Shown one piece after another: positions 35,761 through 47,004 of a stretch of DNA of 64,000 bases; position 1 is the first letter of the stretch; each line of letters opens with the position of its first letter. The DNA lies in NCBI GenBank assembly GCA_029721435.1, contig CM056580.1, forward strand, positions 73,681,367-73,745,366, in the 5' to 3' direction. The DNA is from Gymnothorax reevesii. Lineage: Eukaryota; Chordata; Actinopteri; Anguilliformes; Muraenidae. Below the pieces are notes generated by a model. That model worked only from the letters and a program-made list of their open reading frames with translations. It had not been told where the DNA came from and searched no databases. The position numbers and the translations under genes are program-made.

Positions 35761-37396
35761 ACAACACTGCACTCTGCACTCAGTTCCAAGATTCTCTGGC
35801 CATTGTTATTCATATGACCAATGCCACTGTGTGCAATCTGGCATGCCCAAGATGCATGATCTGCTCCAACTCTGGCTTTAACCCTTTGATGCACGATGAT
35901 GAGTTTAGAGTTCATACAAATGCCTTGAATATGTTAGAATTGGATAGCCAATGTTCTTCTGGGACCATTTGTTGGGATTTGGTGCAGTATTGTGTGTGTG
36001 TGTGTGTGTGTGTGTGGGGGGGTGGAGGGGTTCAAGTGGGTGGTCTGTCAGTCCATTATTTTGGACATTATGCTTGTGGGATGCACACTGCCATCCACTA
36101 TTTTGGACATTACGCATGCGGAGTGACAGAAATGATGTGAAGTTGAAGAAACCTGGTCATTGATATGCGTGATATCCATCTGTATTCTGTACATTGCTTA
36201 TTCGAGCTATTTACTCGGCATGCATAACGTCCAATATTTTTGATAGAGCATAGATTCAGATGTATTCCAACAAATAGACGTGCATTACATTGGTTATGTG
36301 TTTTCAGTTTGTTCTATATAATGTGCAGTATTTTCATCCCCCAGCAGAAAAAAGTCTGATCAAAACTTGGAAAATGTAAGACTTTCGTCAACTTACCTCT
36401 TACTTGTGGATGCAGCCAGTGTGATCGTTTGTGGTAAATTATGTGACTAATAAGAGAGGCACCTATTGAGGAGATAGAATAATCTGGAAATGTCCAGTAA
36501 ACTGTGCATTTTGTGTTTTCAGGGTATCTATGAGCCTAGAGAAATAAACCCCACTTAACTTATGTCCAAAATATTAGACAACACTGCACTCTGCACTCAG
36601 TTCCAAGATTCTCTGGCCATTGTTATTCATATGACCAATGCCACTGTGTGCAATCTGGCATGCCCAAGATGCATGATCTGCTCCAACTCTGGCTTTAACC
36701 CTTTGATGCACGATGATGAGTTTAGAGTTCATACAAATGCCTTGAATATGTTAGAATTGGATAGCCAATGTTCTTCTGGGACCATTTATTGGGATTTGGT
36801 GCAGTATTGTGTGTGTGTGTGTGTGTGTGTGTGTGGGGGGGTGGAGGGGTTCAAGTGGGTGGTCTGTCAGTCCATTATTTTGGACATTATGCTTGTGGGA
36901 TGCACACTGCCATCCACTATTTTGGACATTACGCATGCGGAGTGACAGAAATGATGTGAAGTTGAAGAAACCTGGTCATTGATATGCGTGATATCCATCT
37001 GTATTCTGTACATTGCTTATTCGAGCTATTTACTCGGCATGCATAACGTCCAATATTTTTGATAGAGCATAGATTCAGATGTATTCCAACAAATAGACGT
37101 GCATTACATTGGTTATGTGTTTTCAGTTTGTTCTATATAATGTGCAGTATTTTCATCCCCCAGCAGAAAAAAGTCTGATCAAAACTTGGAAAATGTAAGA
37201 CTTTCGTCAACTTACCTCTTACTTGTGGATGCAGCCAGTGTGATCGTTTGTGGTAAATCATGTGACTAATAAGAGAGGCACCTATTGAGGAGATAGAATA
37301 ATCTGGAAATGTCCAGTAAACTGTGCATTTTGTGTTTTCAGGGTATCTATGAGCCTAGAGAAATAAACCCCACTTAACTTATGTCCAAAATATTAG
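35761..37396. repeat. Tandem duplication, two 0.82-kb copies nearly identical
   Basis: Copy 1 is 35761-36577 (817 bp) and copy 2 is 36578-37396 (819 bp). The differences I could see are G/A near 35971/36788, T/C near 36439/37259 and the length of the internal GT run. Each copy contains (GT)n followed by GGGGGGGTGGAGGGG, and two TATTTTGGACATTA.GC blocks 42 bp apart. The duplicated ORFs inside are not convincing genes. Confidence 0.95.
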
Positions 37397-37401
37397 ACAA
37401 C

Positions 37402-37924
37402 ATGCAACAAAGGGTTGAAGTCTACCAGAATGTAGAAAGGGTGACTGTTGCGGGTGGTGAGTAAGGCATTTCTGAGCTCATTATAGATTGCATCCTTGGT
37501 GTTATCTGGGGCCATGATGGTGGCTATGTAGGTGGGTATAATGGTGATTGGATGTAGTGTTCACATCTAGTTTCATAAGATGCTCAGAGGTCGAGATGGG
37601 TGGGTCGATGTGAGATAACTGGCTATTTTCTAACAGCAAATCCTGCACCATGAATTTGATCTTCATCTGAAGCTTTTCCATGCTGAAAGATGGTGGAATT
37701 GGTGTCATGACTACTTCCTGAATCTACAATTCAAGTTACACAAAGAGCACAAATATCAATGTTCAGCCGTGATAGTTCCCTGTCCAGTTCTGCAGTTTAC
37801 CTGATAGGGTGTGCTGGATGAGGTGAGGCTAGTGCCAAGCTGATGAAACCAGGACAGAGTGATTTTACATTCCAACAAATAATGCACAATAATTTGTGGA
37901 AGATAAGGGGGGGGGGGGGTGAAG
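37402..37924. other. Unassigned stretch between duplication and LINE
   Basis: No gene or repeat recognised; it ends near a G12 run at about 37907. Confidence 0.4.
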
Positions 37925-38087
37925 CAGAAAGATTGAGGCGGTTAGGTCCACCATCTCGAAGTTCCAACATCTAGCTTCATCAGTAAAGATGAAGCCGCAT
38001 GCATATATACTACATCACCATAGTCCAACACAGATAAGAAGGTGCTCTGAATTAGTCTTTTTCTGGCAGTGAAAGGAAAACATTTTT

Positions 38088-38591
38088 TCAAACAAAATTA
38101 AAACCCAGTTTGGGTCTAAGCTTTCTTAAAAGACTGTCTATGTGGACTGCAAAGGATAACCTATCATCTAACCAAATGCCAAGATATTTGTAGGAAGTTA
38201 CCCTTTCAAGATATGTGCCATCTAGTGTTGATATAGTGCAGTCAGTGTGAGATCGTGAGCGTGTAAAAATCATGAATTTAGTTTTTTTAGCATTTGAAAC
38301 CAATTTTAACCTGACTAAAGACAACTGCAAAGCATTAAAAGCAGACAACAAATCTATAGCCTCTTGTAATGATTTTGAGACAGTATAAAGAATAGTGTCA
38401 TCTGCATACAGATGAATTTGTGCAGGATCTATCCCCAAGGCAACATTATATATATAAATAGAAAATAAAATAGGGCCTAAAATTGAACCTTGGGGGACAC
38501 CTGCCTCTACTGTAAATGAGGCAGACTTATAATTATCTAAAGAGAAATACTGCTCTCTGTCAATCAAATAATTAGAGAACCAATTCAACAC
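38088..38591 (-). pseudogene. L2-type LINE reverse transcriptase, C-terminal half
   Basis: A 167-codon frame with PQGSILGPILFSIYI, then LYADDTILYTVSKSLQEAI, KKTKFMIF and YKYLGIWLDDRLSF. These are RT palm motifs B to E of the L2/Jockey group. The preceding motif A region (FIDLSKAFDSVDH) lies upstream in the same direction at about 38700-38640. One stop replaces a codon in VFE.LVNEQL (about 38838). Confidence 0.75.
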
Positions 38592-39166
38592 GCTATTGCT
38601 AAAACCAATGCTTTTCAGTCTCTGTGATAGAAGTCTATGGTCAACAGAATCGAATGCCTTAGAAAGGTCAATGAAAAGTGCTGCACATGTTTTCTTGTCA
38701 TCTATGGCTGTAATGATGTTGTTTGTAACTAAAGTTACAGCACTTATAGTGCTGTGTCCTTCACTAAAGCCGGATTGTGTTGGACTTAAAATATTATTAT
38801 CATTTAAAAAACTTTTTAACTGCTCATTAACAAGTTATTCAAATACTTTAGCCATGACAGATAATCTAGATATAGGATGGTAATTATCCATGATAGAGGG
38901 GGGAAGGACAGAGGCAGTCTTCCATGAGATGGGGGTTGAACCACAGCGCAGGCTAAGATTAAAAACAGAAGAAATAGGCATGGCAATAAGATCTGCTGCG
39001 ATCCTTATAAAATATGGTTCTATCTGGTCCTGGCCAGCTGATTTTTGCAGTCTAAGCGTAGTAGTGCTTTGCGAACTTGTGCAATAGAAATAATATTAAA
39101 ATTAAAGCTGCTGCTTAAAGGAGAATCGATGACTGTAGATCCACTATCCTGAACTTTGCTGGTAAG

Positions 39167-40120
39167 CTAGAATGAAATGCTTGTTAAAGGCATCAACCAT
39201 AATTTGTTTATCCTTAATATCATTTTGACCATATTTTGACCATAAAATTCAGGAAGGCTGGGAGGTGACACATCACCTGCTAATGATTTGACCACTTTCC
39301 AGAATTTTTTAGGATCATTTAGATTGTAATTGATCAAATGAAGGTAGTGATCACTTTTTGCATTTTTTATCAGCCTAGTGCATTTATTTCTTAGTGCCCT
39401 ATAATTTGCCCAATGCTTATCATCATTGGTACTTTTTGCTTTAGCCCATGCATGGTCTCGTTCTCTGATAGTTGAACCAATGACCTCAGTAAACCATGGA
39501 TTATCTCTACCTTTCACTCTATATCTGCGCAGAGGAGCATGTCTATTTATTATTGACAAAAAAGTACTTTCAAAAAAGTTCCATGCTAGCTCAACATCTA
39601 CAATCTCACAGACAACATTTAAGTCATTATAATAAATATCATGCAGGAAGGCCTGCTCATTAAAACCTTTATAGTTTTGTTTAAAAATAAAATGTGGTTC
39701 ACATTTGGGTACCTTAGAATTCCTAACACAAGCAATCATACAATGATCGCTGACACCGTTACAAAATATCCCTGTAGCAGAATATTTATGAGGGGCATTA
39801 GTAAGAATGACATCTATTAGGGTGGATTTGTCTATACATTTTGGATTCAAACGTGTGAGAGATTTATTTACCTGGGTCAGATGCAATGCATCGCAAATGT
39901 CCTTGAGTGCAGTTGATGGGGATGATAACCAGTCCCAGTTCAAGTCTCTCGGAAGAATGATCTCGTCATCCGTTAATTTAAGCAGAGTGTCCGAGAGTAA
40001 TGCAATTGCTTCAGTTGAGGCTGACGGTGGGCGGTAGCATCCCACCACTGTAAGATCTGCGCCGTTAGGTGAGCTTAACAGGCAATATTTCAAAGAACTT
40101 CGGTTTCGATAATGACTCAA
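39167..40120 (-). pseudogene. L2-type LINE endonuclease and linker
   Basis: A 317-codon frame beginning within the apurinic-type endonuclease (VVGCYRPPSAS, LPRDLNWDWL, LIDVILTNAP, GVSDHCMIACV). The catalytic order GD.N is altered to PRDLNWD. It continues through RYRVKGRDNPWFTEVI and KFWKVVKSLAG, the linker to RT. The N-terminal part of the same domain (TETWLKPSIS, FRTDRVKKGGGVA) lies at about 40300-40125, separated by one stop. Confidence 0.75.
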
Positions 40121-40313
40121 TGCATGATTAGCTCAGTAACGCTTTAACATAAGTCGCTACACCCCCTCCCTTTTTTACTCGATCAGTTCTAAAAACATTA
40201 TATCCAGAGATATAAATCATATTATTTGAGATTGACGGTTTTAGCCAAGTCTCTGTCATGACTAGAACATTGCATTGAGTTAACTGCGCCCACAGACGAA
40301 TAGCATCGATTTT

Positions 40314-40618
40314 AAAGAATTGGTAAAATGATCGTCTGGGTAAAAATAGTCTTGAGAAAGACTGTTGTGGTAACCTGACGTTTCGACAACCAGAGCGGAA
40401 GTCATCTTCAGAGTAAGGGAACGAGCAGACAGAAACCGTTTATATAGTGTAACAATATAGTGTATCACTCACGCTTTTGTTACACTATATAAACGGTTTC
40501 TGTCTGCTCGTTCCCTTACTCTGAAGGTGACTTCCGCTCTGGTTGTCGAAACGTCAGGTTACCACAACAGTCTTTCTCAAGACTATTTTTACCCGGACGA
40601 TCATTTTACCAATTCTTT
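40314..40618. repeat. 142-bp-arm palindromic insertion in LINE
   Basis: Left arm 40314-40455 and right arm 40477-40618, 21-nt loop, two mismatches by eye. The arms contain CCTGACGTTTCGACAACCAG and TCATCTTCAGAGTAAGGG. On the LINE strand, AAAATAGATGCT precedes and AAAATCGATGCT follows the insertion, an imperfect 12-bp duplication. The inserted segment includes about 40 bp outside the right arm (GGTTTGAACCCAGGTATAG). Confidence 0.85.
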
Positions 40619-40748
40619 GACTATACCTGGGTTCAAACCATTTACTCTCAGCATCTATTTTATTTATCAAACTGCGGACATTTACATGAATGAAGCGTAA
40701 TCCAGAGCTATTTCTGAGATCGTCAGGGTTTGACAGTTCTACCATTCT

Positions 40749-40775
40749 GGGGCCTGGATTGGGGTGGACATTACC
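40749..40775 (-). other. 2A-like motif GNVHPNPGP in LINE N-terminus
   Basis: The LINE frame reads LLLLLSG then NVHPNPGP, resembling ribosome-skipping 2A sequences (consensus D-V/I-E-x-N-P-G-P) that occur at this position in several APE-type LINEs. The D and E positions are N and H here, so activity is uncertain. Confidence 0.55.
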
Positions 40776-41247
40776 TGACAGAAGTAGCAGTAAAACAATC
40801 CGTACTGAGTTAATCGGGCGGCCAGGGGAGCTTCTCCGTTTAAATCCAGCAGGTGAAGTGATCCGACACAGGCATACTTCAGTCCACCTATGTATCCCCT
40901 GCAGGCACAAGGTCCGGGCGCATAGCCGAAATCACTTGCTGTAATCCAGTGTTCCGATTCAAACGGGAAAGCATCCGGCCTGGTAATAGTTCTCCGGGAA
41001 ATATTCCAAAAGCAGGCATGTAAACTATCGCCAGATCTTCGTTCATCTCTCGGCACAGTCAGCATGTACGCCAACAGGAGGAGGTTCCCGACAGGCCACA
41101 TTGGAAGGCTTTTTTTTTTTTAGTAAATATAGGCTACAAACAGCTGTTATTTGTGTGCTGTTTACGCAATCCAAACTGCACAAAACAGAGCGTGAACCAC
41201 GGAGACTCAGGGGACGGAGACTCAGAGACAGACATCAAAACACCTGT

Positions 41248-41261
41248 GCCGCCATCTTGAA
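41248..41261 (-). promoter_or_regulatory. YY1-type site at LINE 5' end
   Basis: TTCAAGATGGCGGC in LINE sense, immediately at the apparent 5' end. A YY1 site in this position sets the transcription start of mammalian L1. Confidence 0.45.
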
Positions 41262-41275
41262 GGGGGGACGGCAAT

Positions 41276-43420
41276 GTGATGGCAGAAGAGTATCCGGTGT
41301 ACTGTGAGAGTCTTGACCTGCATGGAGTCTGTTTGTTTATGCAAACCTAACCTTGAGGAAATTTCCAGTGGCCTCGATGCTGAAGCTCACAATAAGTCAA
41401 TTGACGAGCACAAACGAATAGATTGCAATCTGTTCCCCTATCCTTATTCGTTCGTCCTCGTCCATCGCCTTATCGTGACTTTCAAGATGGAGGCGACAGG
41501 AAACTACCTCAAGGTTAGGTTTGCATCAACAGTCTTTTTAATAAACTGCCTGTGCATTTTCAAAGTTCTCAGTGCCTCATTTTAAATGTCAGGGCCCTCG
41601 GAATTGTACCAATGAAGTGTGGAGCTACTTTGAGCCTTGTTAATGATGAAAAAATAGCGATTTCTTTGCATGGTAACGTTATGCCCGATACAGTACCATT
41701 GTAAGCCTGTTGGGAGCTTCGGCTAAAAAGCCATATATTTTGAAATGTTGCGTGCGTACGGAGGTGGGGTATTCGACAAAGGTTAGTACTCGTTATCATG
41801 TTTCAATACACCCCAAGTCAATTTCACACCGGAATTCTCCTTTAACATTCTATGATTAAAAATGGCATTTAGTGTTATATAACTATGCCTTCTGTCTAAT
41901 TATCTCAAGTAAATGGAGGTTGTGCCGCACTCAACTGAACAACAATGACACTTTTGAAGTAAGTCAGTGACCACTTTGCACCAGATTACATAAAATGATG
42001 ACAGGCCTAAACACAGATGAACCAGGATGATCAGTTTCAACTTTTCATTGTCGGGGCCATTGGTGCTTTAGGTTGTGCAATGTGTACCGCTTTAAATGTC
42101 AACCCTACAAGCTGCATGACAGATGTGCACAAATCATGTAGCTGACAACAGAACATTGAATTCTGACAATGATGCCTGACTAATTTTGTTTTCTTTGAAT
42201 CATGTGAAAAAGTATACAGTTGTGTAATTAATAGTATCTGTTAAACTAATTAGGACTAAGTTTCAACAGAATACTTCTCATTTTATTCCCAGTTTCCCTT
42301 TTTTTCTGGACGCACTGTATTATGCCTTCTAAGATGTAGTGGACTGAATATTTAGGCCTAATGAAATAAAAGTCGAAATAAATACAGCAAAAGTACTGAA
42401 GTGACATTCCAGGACTGACATTGGCCATCTCTTTTAAGAGAGCTTCAGACGACGATTGTTGTGCTGAGCAGCAAAGCGTCTCGCAAACAAATCCATATCT
42501 AGCTGTTTTGCACGCTGTTTCAATACTGAGAACAGCTACATTTCAAAGACGATCGTCAGATGATTGTCAGGCTACATAGAACTCTAGTCGTGAGGTGGAA
42601 TTTCCTCCAAGTCGAATATTGCTCCTGCCGCGAGTACTTATGAGCTACGTCAAGAAACGGAATTGCCAGATCTATACAAACATATAACTTTATACGGTAA
42701 AATAATAACAATTATATTTCAAGTTTCAATGAAATTTAAGAAATTTTGCCTGGTTCGGCTGACACGTGCCACATTCATTAGGACATAGCTACCATCCGTA
42801 TGTTTGCAAGAAGGGCTAACGGTAGTCGGGAGGGACGCCCGTTTAGCCTACCTGTGATAGAATGAGACGAGAGGCTAATAACACCACTGCCTTACCTTTA
42901 GCATACAGGCTAGAGATACGGGTCCGTGCCCGTAACCACTGCCTTGACAGTAAGGACCTGATTTTATTATGCAGCCTCATTCCTGTGATATTGTTCACAC
43001 CGAAACTTAACAGCGACTCTCTCGATTCAAACATACTTGTTTTTGACATCTAGCTAAATGCATCATAAACTGTTCTCGTTTTTACTATAATCAAAACTAA
43101 CCGAAGGGGGAAATGCTCCAACAAATCGCACGGGAGTGCGTCACTTTTTACCAGCGATTCATGAGCGCATTGAACCATCGCCTTGGTTTACATTCCATCA
43201 ATTACACATTTAACTTGACTTTAACTTCGTGTGTTAAAACGTCACCGGGGGAAACTGAATTTACATGGAGAAAGTTGGGAGGCTAGTGGCTCCACTCTGC
43301 TGCGCTGCACGCAGGCTCCAACACTGTGTCCATGACAACTGACACACGCCAGCGCGGAGCAGGAGGCTCGTCACGCAGACTCCGCTACCGCAGCTATTTG
43401 AGGAGCCGATTATTAAATTT
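41276..43420. other. Unassigned intergenic stretch with one possible MITE end
   Basis: ACCGGAATTCTCCTTTAA at about 41830-41848 resembles the end of a common TTAA-flanked fish MITE, but I found no matching left end. No gene is supported here. Confidence 0.35.
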
Positions 43421-43426
43421 AAATGT

Positions 43427-43451
43427 ATTATTATTATTATTATTATTATTG
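43427..43451. repeat. (ATT)n microsatellite
   Basis: Eight uninterrupted TAT/ATT units. Confidence 0.9.
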
Positions 43452-43539
43452 GTGAATGCATCTTTTATTTCGATGCTTTGATGGGTTTTTAGACATAATG
43501 ATGATTTGTTTTACAAGTATATTTTTTCAGAACATTAAA

Positions 43540-43655
43540 GTTAGGGGGGCTTTAATGTAAAGTTAGGGGGGCAAGGCTCGACAGGGGGGGTGGGGGGGTG
43601 GGGGGCGGGGCAGTTGCCCCCCTCTGCCCCCCCCGTAGATCCGCCCCTGGCTGGC
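43540..43655. repeat. G-rich/C-rich tract with GTAGATCCGCCCCTG
   Basis: Repeated runs of five to seven G on + (43560-43612), followed by runs of C (43617-43636) and CCGTAGATCCGCCCCTGGC. The opposed runs can pair, and each strand can form quadruplexes. The last block recurs in other metazoan repeats as I recall. Confidence 0.6.
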
Positions 43656-43659
43656 ATTA

Positions 43660-45290
43660 AATCTGAAGGAAACCACAGCCATTACATTGACTGGTAAATA
43701 TACCTCAGAGAGTAGCCCTCCTATATTACCATACCAATTTAAGTTACCTTCTCAATCTGGGGCACTGAGACACTGGCGGAACTGACTGGTTCTACCCTAG
43801 CTCAAGAGAAAGGTGAAGGCTGACCGTATCCTAAAGGGTTAAATAAAGTACATCACTAATGAGTATTGTGAGATTAAAGACCAGATAAAGCAGCGACCTA
43901 CCTCCTCAGCATGTGCTACAGAGCATGCATCAAACGGGGTTGAGAGACGAAACCGCCGCACCACAATTCTGTTTAAAAGTACTAGTTAGATTCACCAAAA
44001 AGTAAAGTTTTATCTTAAAAGTCTCCCTTACCTGCACAAACAAAGCAGTCCCACCACACATCTACCAGGCCTCAAACGAAGAGGCATTAATTGTTTGCAC
44101 CTGTCCTTAAGAGGGAGAGCTCTCCCAAAACCCTGCCTACAAGGGGTGGTGCCCCTAACTTAGGTGCCAGCCCTCACATCTTAGCACAGTCAGTTGTCCT
44201 GCTTGACTTCTTGTTTTGAAGCCAAATAAACTAAATTGCTGTTCAAAATGCTAATCATGTATCATTTGTATAGAACTCAGTACAATGAGTCAACTGATTG
44301 AAGCAAAAGAACAATTCAGAATATATTATTTTGGTCCTGTGTTTTAATTCAAAATGAATCTTACAGGAAGAATAGAATAAAATATTTCATTTGGATGCCT
44401 CCCCTCCACTCAGATGGCTGAACAATAGAATTTAATGGGTGATGAAAATAACACCCTAATGGTGAGGATATTGATCATAGCTGGTGACCAAACTGTGTTG
44501 CACAGTACTAGGTGAAACGTGTCGCCGTAAATCTGAGGACAATTATAGATAATTAACACAGAGTATGTGGGCTCCTGCAGCCCAGCTAATCACTGCCTTC
44601 TGGATCACAATGGTTTCCATGCCAACGGAGTGCCTGGCACAAAGGAGTTGAAAAGATCACCATTCAGCTGTGTTGGAGCAAATTTTAACACTGGTTTGAT
44701 ACAAATGCCATTCAATGCAAAGCCAACTTTTTACAGTTCTTAATCCCCATTTTTAGTTTTATTAATTGCTTAATTGTCTTGATTAGGACCAATGCTCGAT
44801 CTGTTAACCATGGAAAGCTTACGTCAGGATGTTATTGCTTTTCCTTTTTTTGAGTGGGTAGATTATTAAGTGTTTTAATAAGGGTCCACAAACAATTGAT
44901 TGAGCTTGTGTTGGTGTGATGTGTCATGATCTTACTATTATTGCCTTCCGTATAAATAAGCAAAATCAATGCTGATCCCTGAATTTGTGCAAAAAAAAAA
45001 AAAGTATAATGCTGTATGTGTATGTATATAAATATAAATTAATTATCTATGGGATATTCAGAAATTACAGCAAGCTAAGCCATATTTGATAACTTCCACC
45101 TAATGTCTTGGTCAATATGTTAATTTTCCTCGGCAAGCACAAGTCAAGTTTAACCCCTTTGCGCAGAAGCCAAAACTGGACATTTACCATATGCGTTCCC
45201 TATTTGAGGCTTTATAATTCAAGATTTGAGCTTCAGAAAGAGGGGGGAAATGACTTAAATGAAAAAAGGCATTAATAGCATTTAGAATAC
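43660..45290. other. Intergenic stretch, nothing recognised
   Basis: AT-rich DNA without a supported gene or repeat end; an A13 run lies near 44991. Confidence 0.4.
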
Positions 45291-45291
45291 C

Positions 45292-45832
45292 ATCTTATTT
45301 TATCCCCGAATGCCAAATGGCGTTTCGGGGATATTATGTTTTTGGTCCGACCGCCGCCGCCCCGATGCCCATATGTGTTAACGCAATAATTTCAGTAATA
45401 TTTCAATTAGAAATTTCATGTTTTGCATATAAGTAAGTATCATAAAGAGGAAGAACTGATTTGATTTTGGACAATTTACAATGTCTAGATTGGCCACCAG
45501 GGGCCAAAAACTGAAAAATCACTGTTTCTATCATATCTCTGGAAATTTTGTCCGATTCACCTCAAATCAAGTGCAAATGAAAGGTCATGACCTGAGGATG
45601 TATCCCACGATGACATTATACCTGTTTGGTTCAAAATTTTGACACAGGGCGGAGCTTTGTCACATAAAATTCACCATTTTTTCCATATCTTTGGAACCAT
45701 TTGTTCAATTGACATGAAACTATGTGCAACTGCAAGGTCATGACCTCACAACGTGTCACATGATGACATCATACCTGTATGGGTCAATATTTTGCCACCA
45801 TATGGCGATTTGTGATGGAAAATTACCATTTT
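45292..45832 (+). repeat. Fish interspersed repeat, copy 1, truncated by LTR insertion
   Basis: It begins ATCCCCGAATGCCAAATGGC with TTCGGGGATATTATG, continues GTTTTTGGTCCGACCGCCGC, and includes TCATGACCTGAGGATGTATC and GACACAGGGCGGAGCTTTG. It matches the reverse complement of 54075-54745. It stops exactly where the sushi-type 5' LTR starts (45833). Confidence 0.8.
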
Positions 45833-46991
45833 TGTTGGGATTCTGTATCTGCCCTGTGCCTTGTTTAAGTTCTGTGCCTGGCCTTCTCATGTTGATTGAT
45901 TTTCGTGATAAGTGACCACTGCCTGTTTTCTGACCATTCTTAGTATTGTGTATTGTGTTTTGATATTTTAGAAATCCTGGTTTATTATTTTTCATGTGTT
46001 GTATTTTTCATAGTCTTTGCCTTGTTTCCTAGATCCCTTGCCATGTTTATTTTCTGCCATGCCTTGCTTTGCACTTCGTTTACCCAGTCTTGTCTCATGT
46101 AGGTCTTTGCTCACGGTCCCTTGCGTGCCACTCATTCGGGTGATTTATTGGTTTCTGGGTTTCAACCTTCTTTCATTATCTCGTGTTCTTCCTTCCTCTC
46201 TCTTGCTATCAACGAACACATACTAACAGTTTGTTGTTTTCGCTTAATTACTAACCCACATTAACATTGTATATTTTTACTAACGTACTAACATGCACTC
46301 GGGATTGTATAGCTGCACATACTAATTGACTAATGATCTCTCAGCAGTCGCCAAATTCTAGTCTCCGCCTCCTTGCCTATCCCTAATTATCTCTGCTTCG
46401 AATTTCTGTGGATTTCCGCTAATACTTTGTGCTTTCCTTTCTTTAATCTATACACTTTAGTACTCCTTAACCGGAGCTGTTGTTCTGTACATGGGTTTGT
46501 CTTGTGAATCCTTCTGCGTTTTGGCTTTTGCTATATTCATGTAATTAAATTATTCCTCATGTGTCACTCCTGATTATTGTATCATTGATTGCACCTGTTG
46601 CTCCCTGGTCATGTGTTCGCCCCGGATGTGTATTTAAGATGTCAGTTTATGCACTTCCTTTGTCAGACCATTTTCCTAGTTTCCTGTGCCATGTTTGTTT
46701 TCCGCTTTGATTCTTAGTGATTTATCTTTCTGACTGGGCCGCCTGACTACGACCTTTGCCTATTCCCTGTATTGTACCGCATTATTGTTTATCGACCTCT
46801 CTTTGCCTGACTACGATTTTTGTGATTGGTGCCCTGGATTTGACTCTGGATTACGCCCATTGGAATCTGTTTTTGGACTGCGAACTTTGTACTGTTGCCA
46901 GCTCTGTTGGAGGGTTTCCCCCTTTAGAAATAAAGCCTCCTTTTTGCATTCATCTGATTTTCCCTATTAGTTCATTTCGTAAATCACAACA
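45833..46991 (+). repeat. 5' LTR of sushi-type element
   Basis: 1159 bp, TGTTGG...CACAACA, homologous to the solo LTR at 28725-29861. A TATTTAAG box at 46631-46638 lies about 30 nt before TGTCAGACCA (46661-46670), the inferred transcript start. AATAAA lies at 46929-46934. Confidence 0.8.
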
Positions 46992-47004
46992 TTACGATCT
47001 GACC

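Larger units (their letters stand above)
37925..41275 (-). mobile_element. Near full-length L2-type LINE, minus strand
   Basis: In sense order (right to left): a 5' end with CAAGATGGCGGC (41261-41248), an N-terminal segment with LLLLLSGNVHPNPGP, an endonuclease (FIHVNVRSLINKI, TETWLKPSI, GYRPPS-like, SDHCMIACV, RRYRVKGRDNPWF) and an RT (SGFSEGHSTISAV, ALFIDLSKAFDSVDH, GVPQGSILGPILFSIYI, IHLYADDTILYT, YKYLGIWLD). The catalytic YADD is intact, but stops and frameshifts interrupt the ORF. A 142-bp-arm palindrome splits the start of the endonuclease. The 3' boundary is approximate. Confidence 0.8.

Noticed and set aside
35814..36945. Duplicated 108- and 127-codon ORFs
   Set aside because: They exist only because the 0.82-kb unit is duplicated; both run through a GT microsatellite and have no domain.
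39110..39125. TTAAAGGAGAATC as left end of the MITE whose right end lies at about 41848
   Set aside because: It lies within the LINE coding region and only the first 13 bases agree.
42843..43053. Opposed short ORFs near 42.9 kb
   Set aside because: Overlapping on both strands with no family resemblance.
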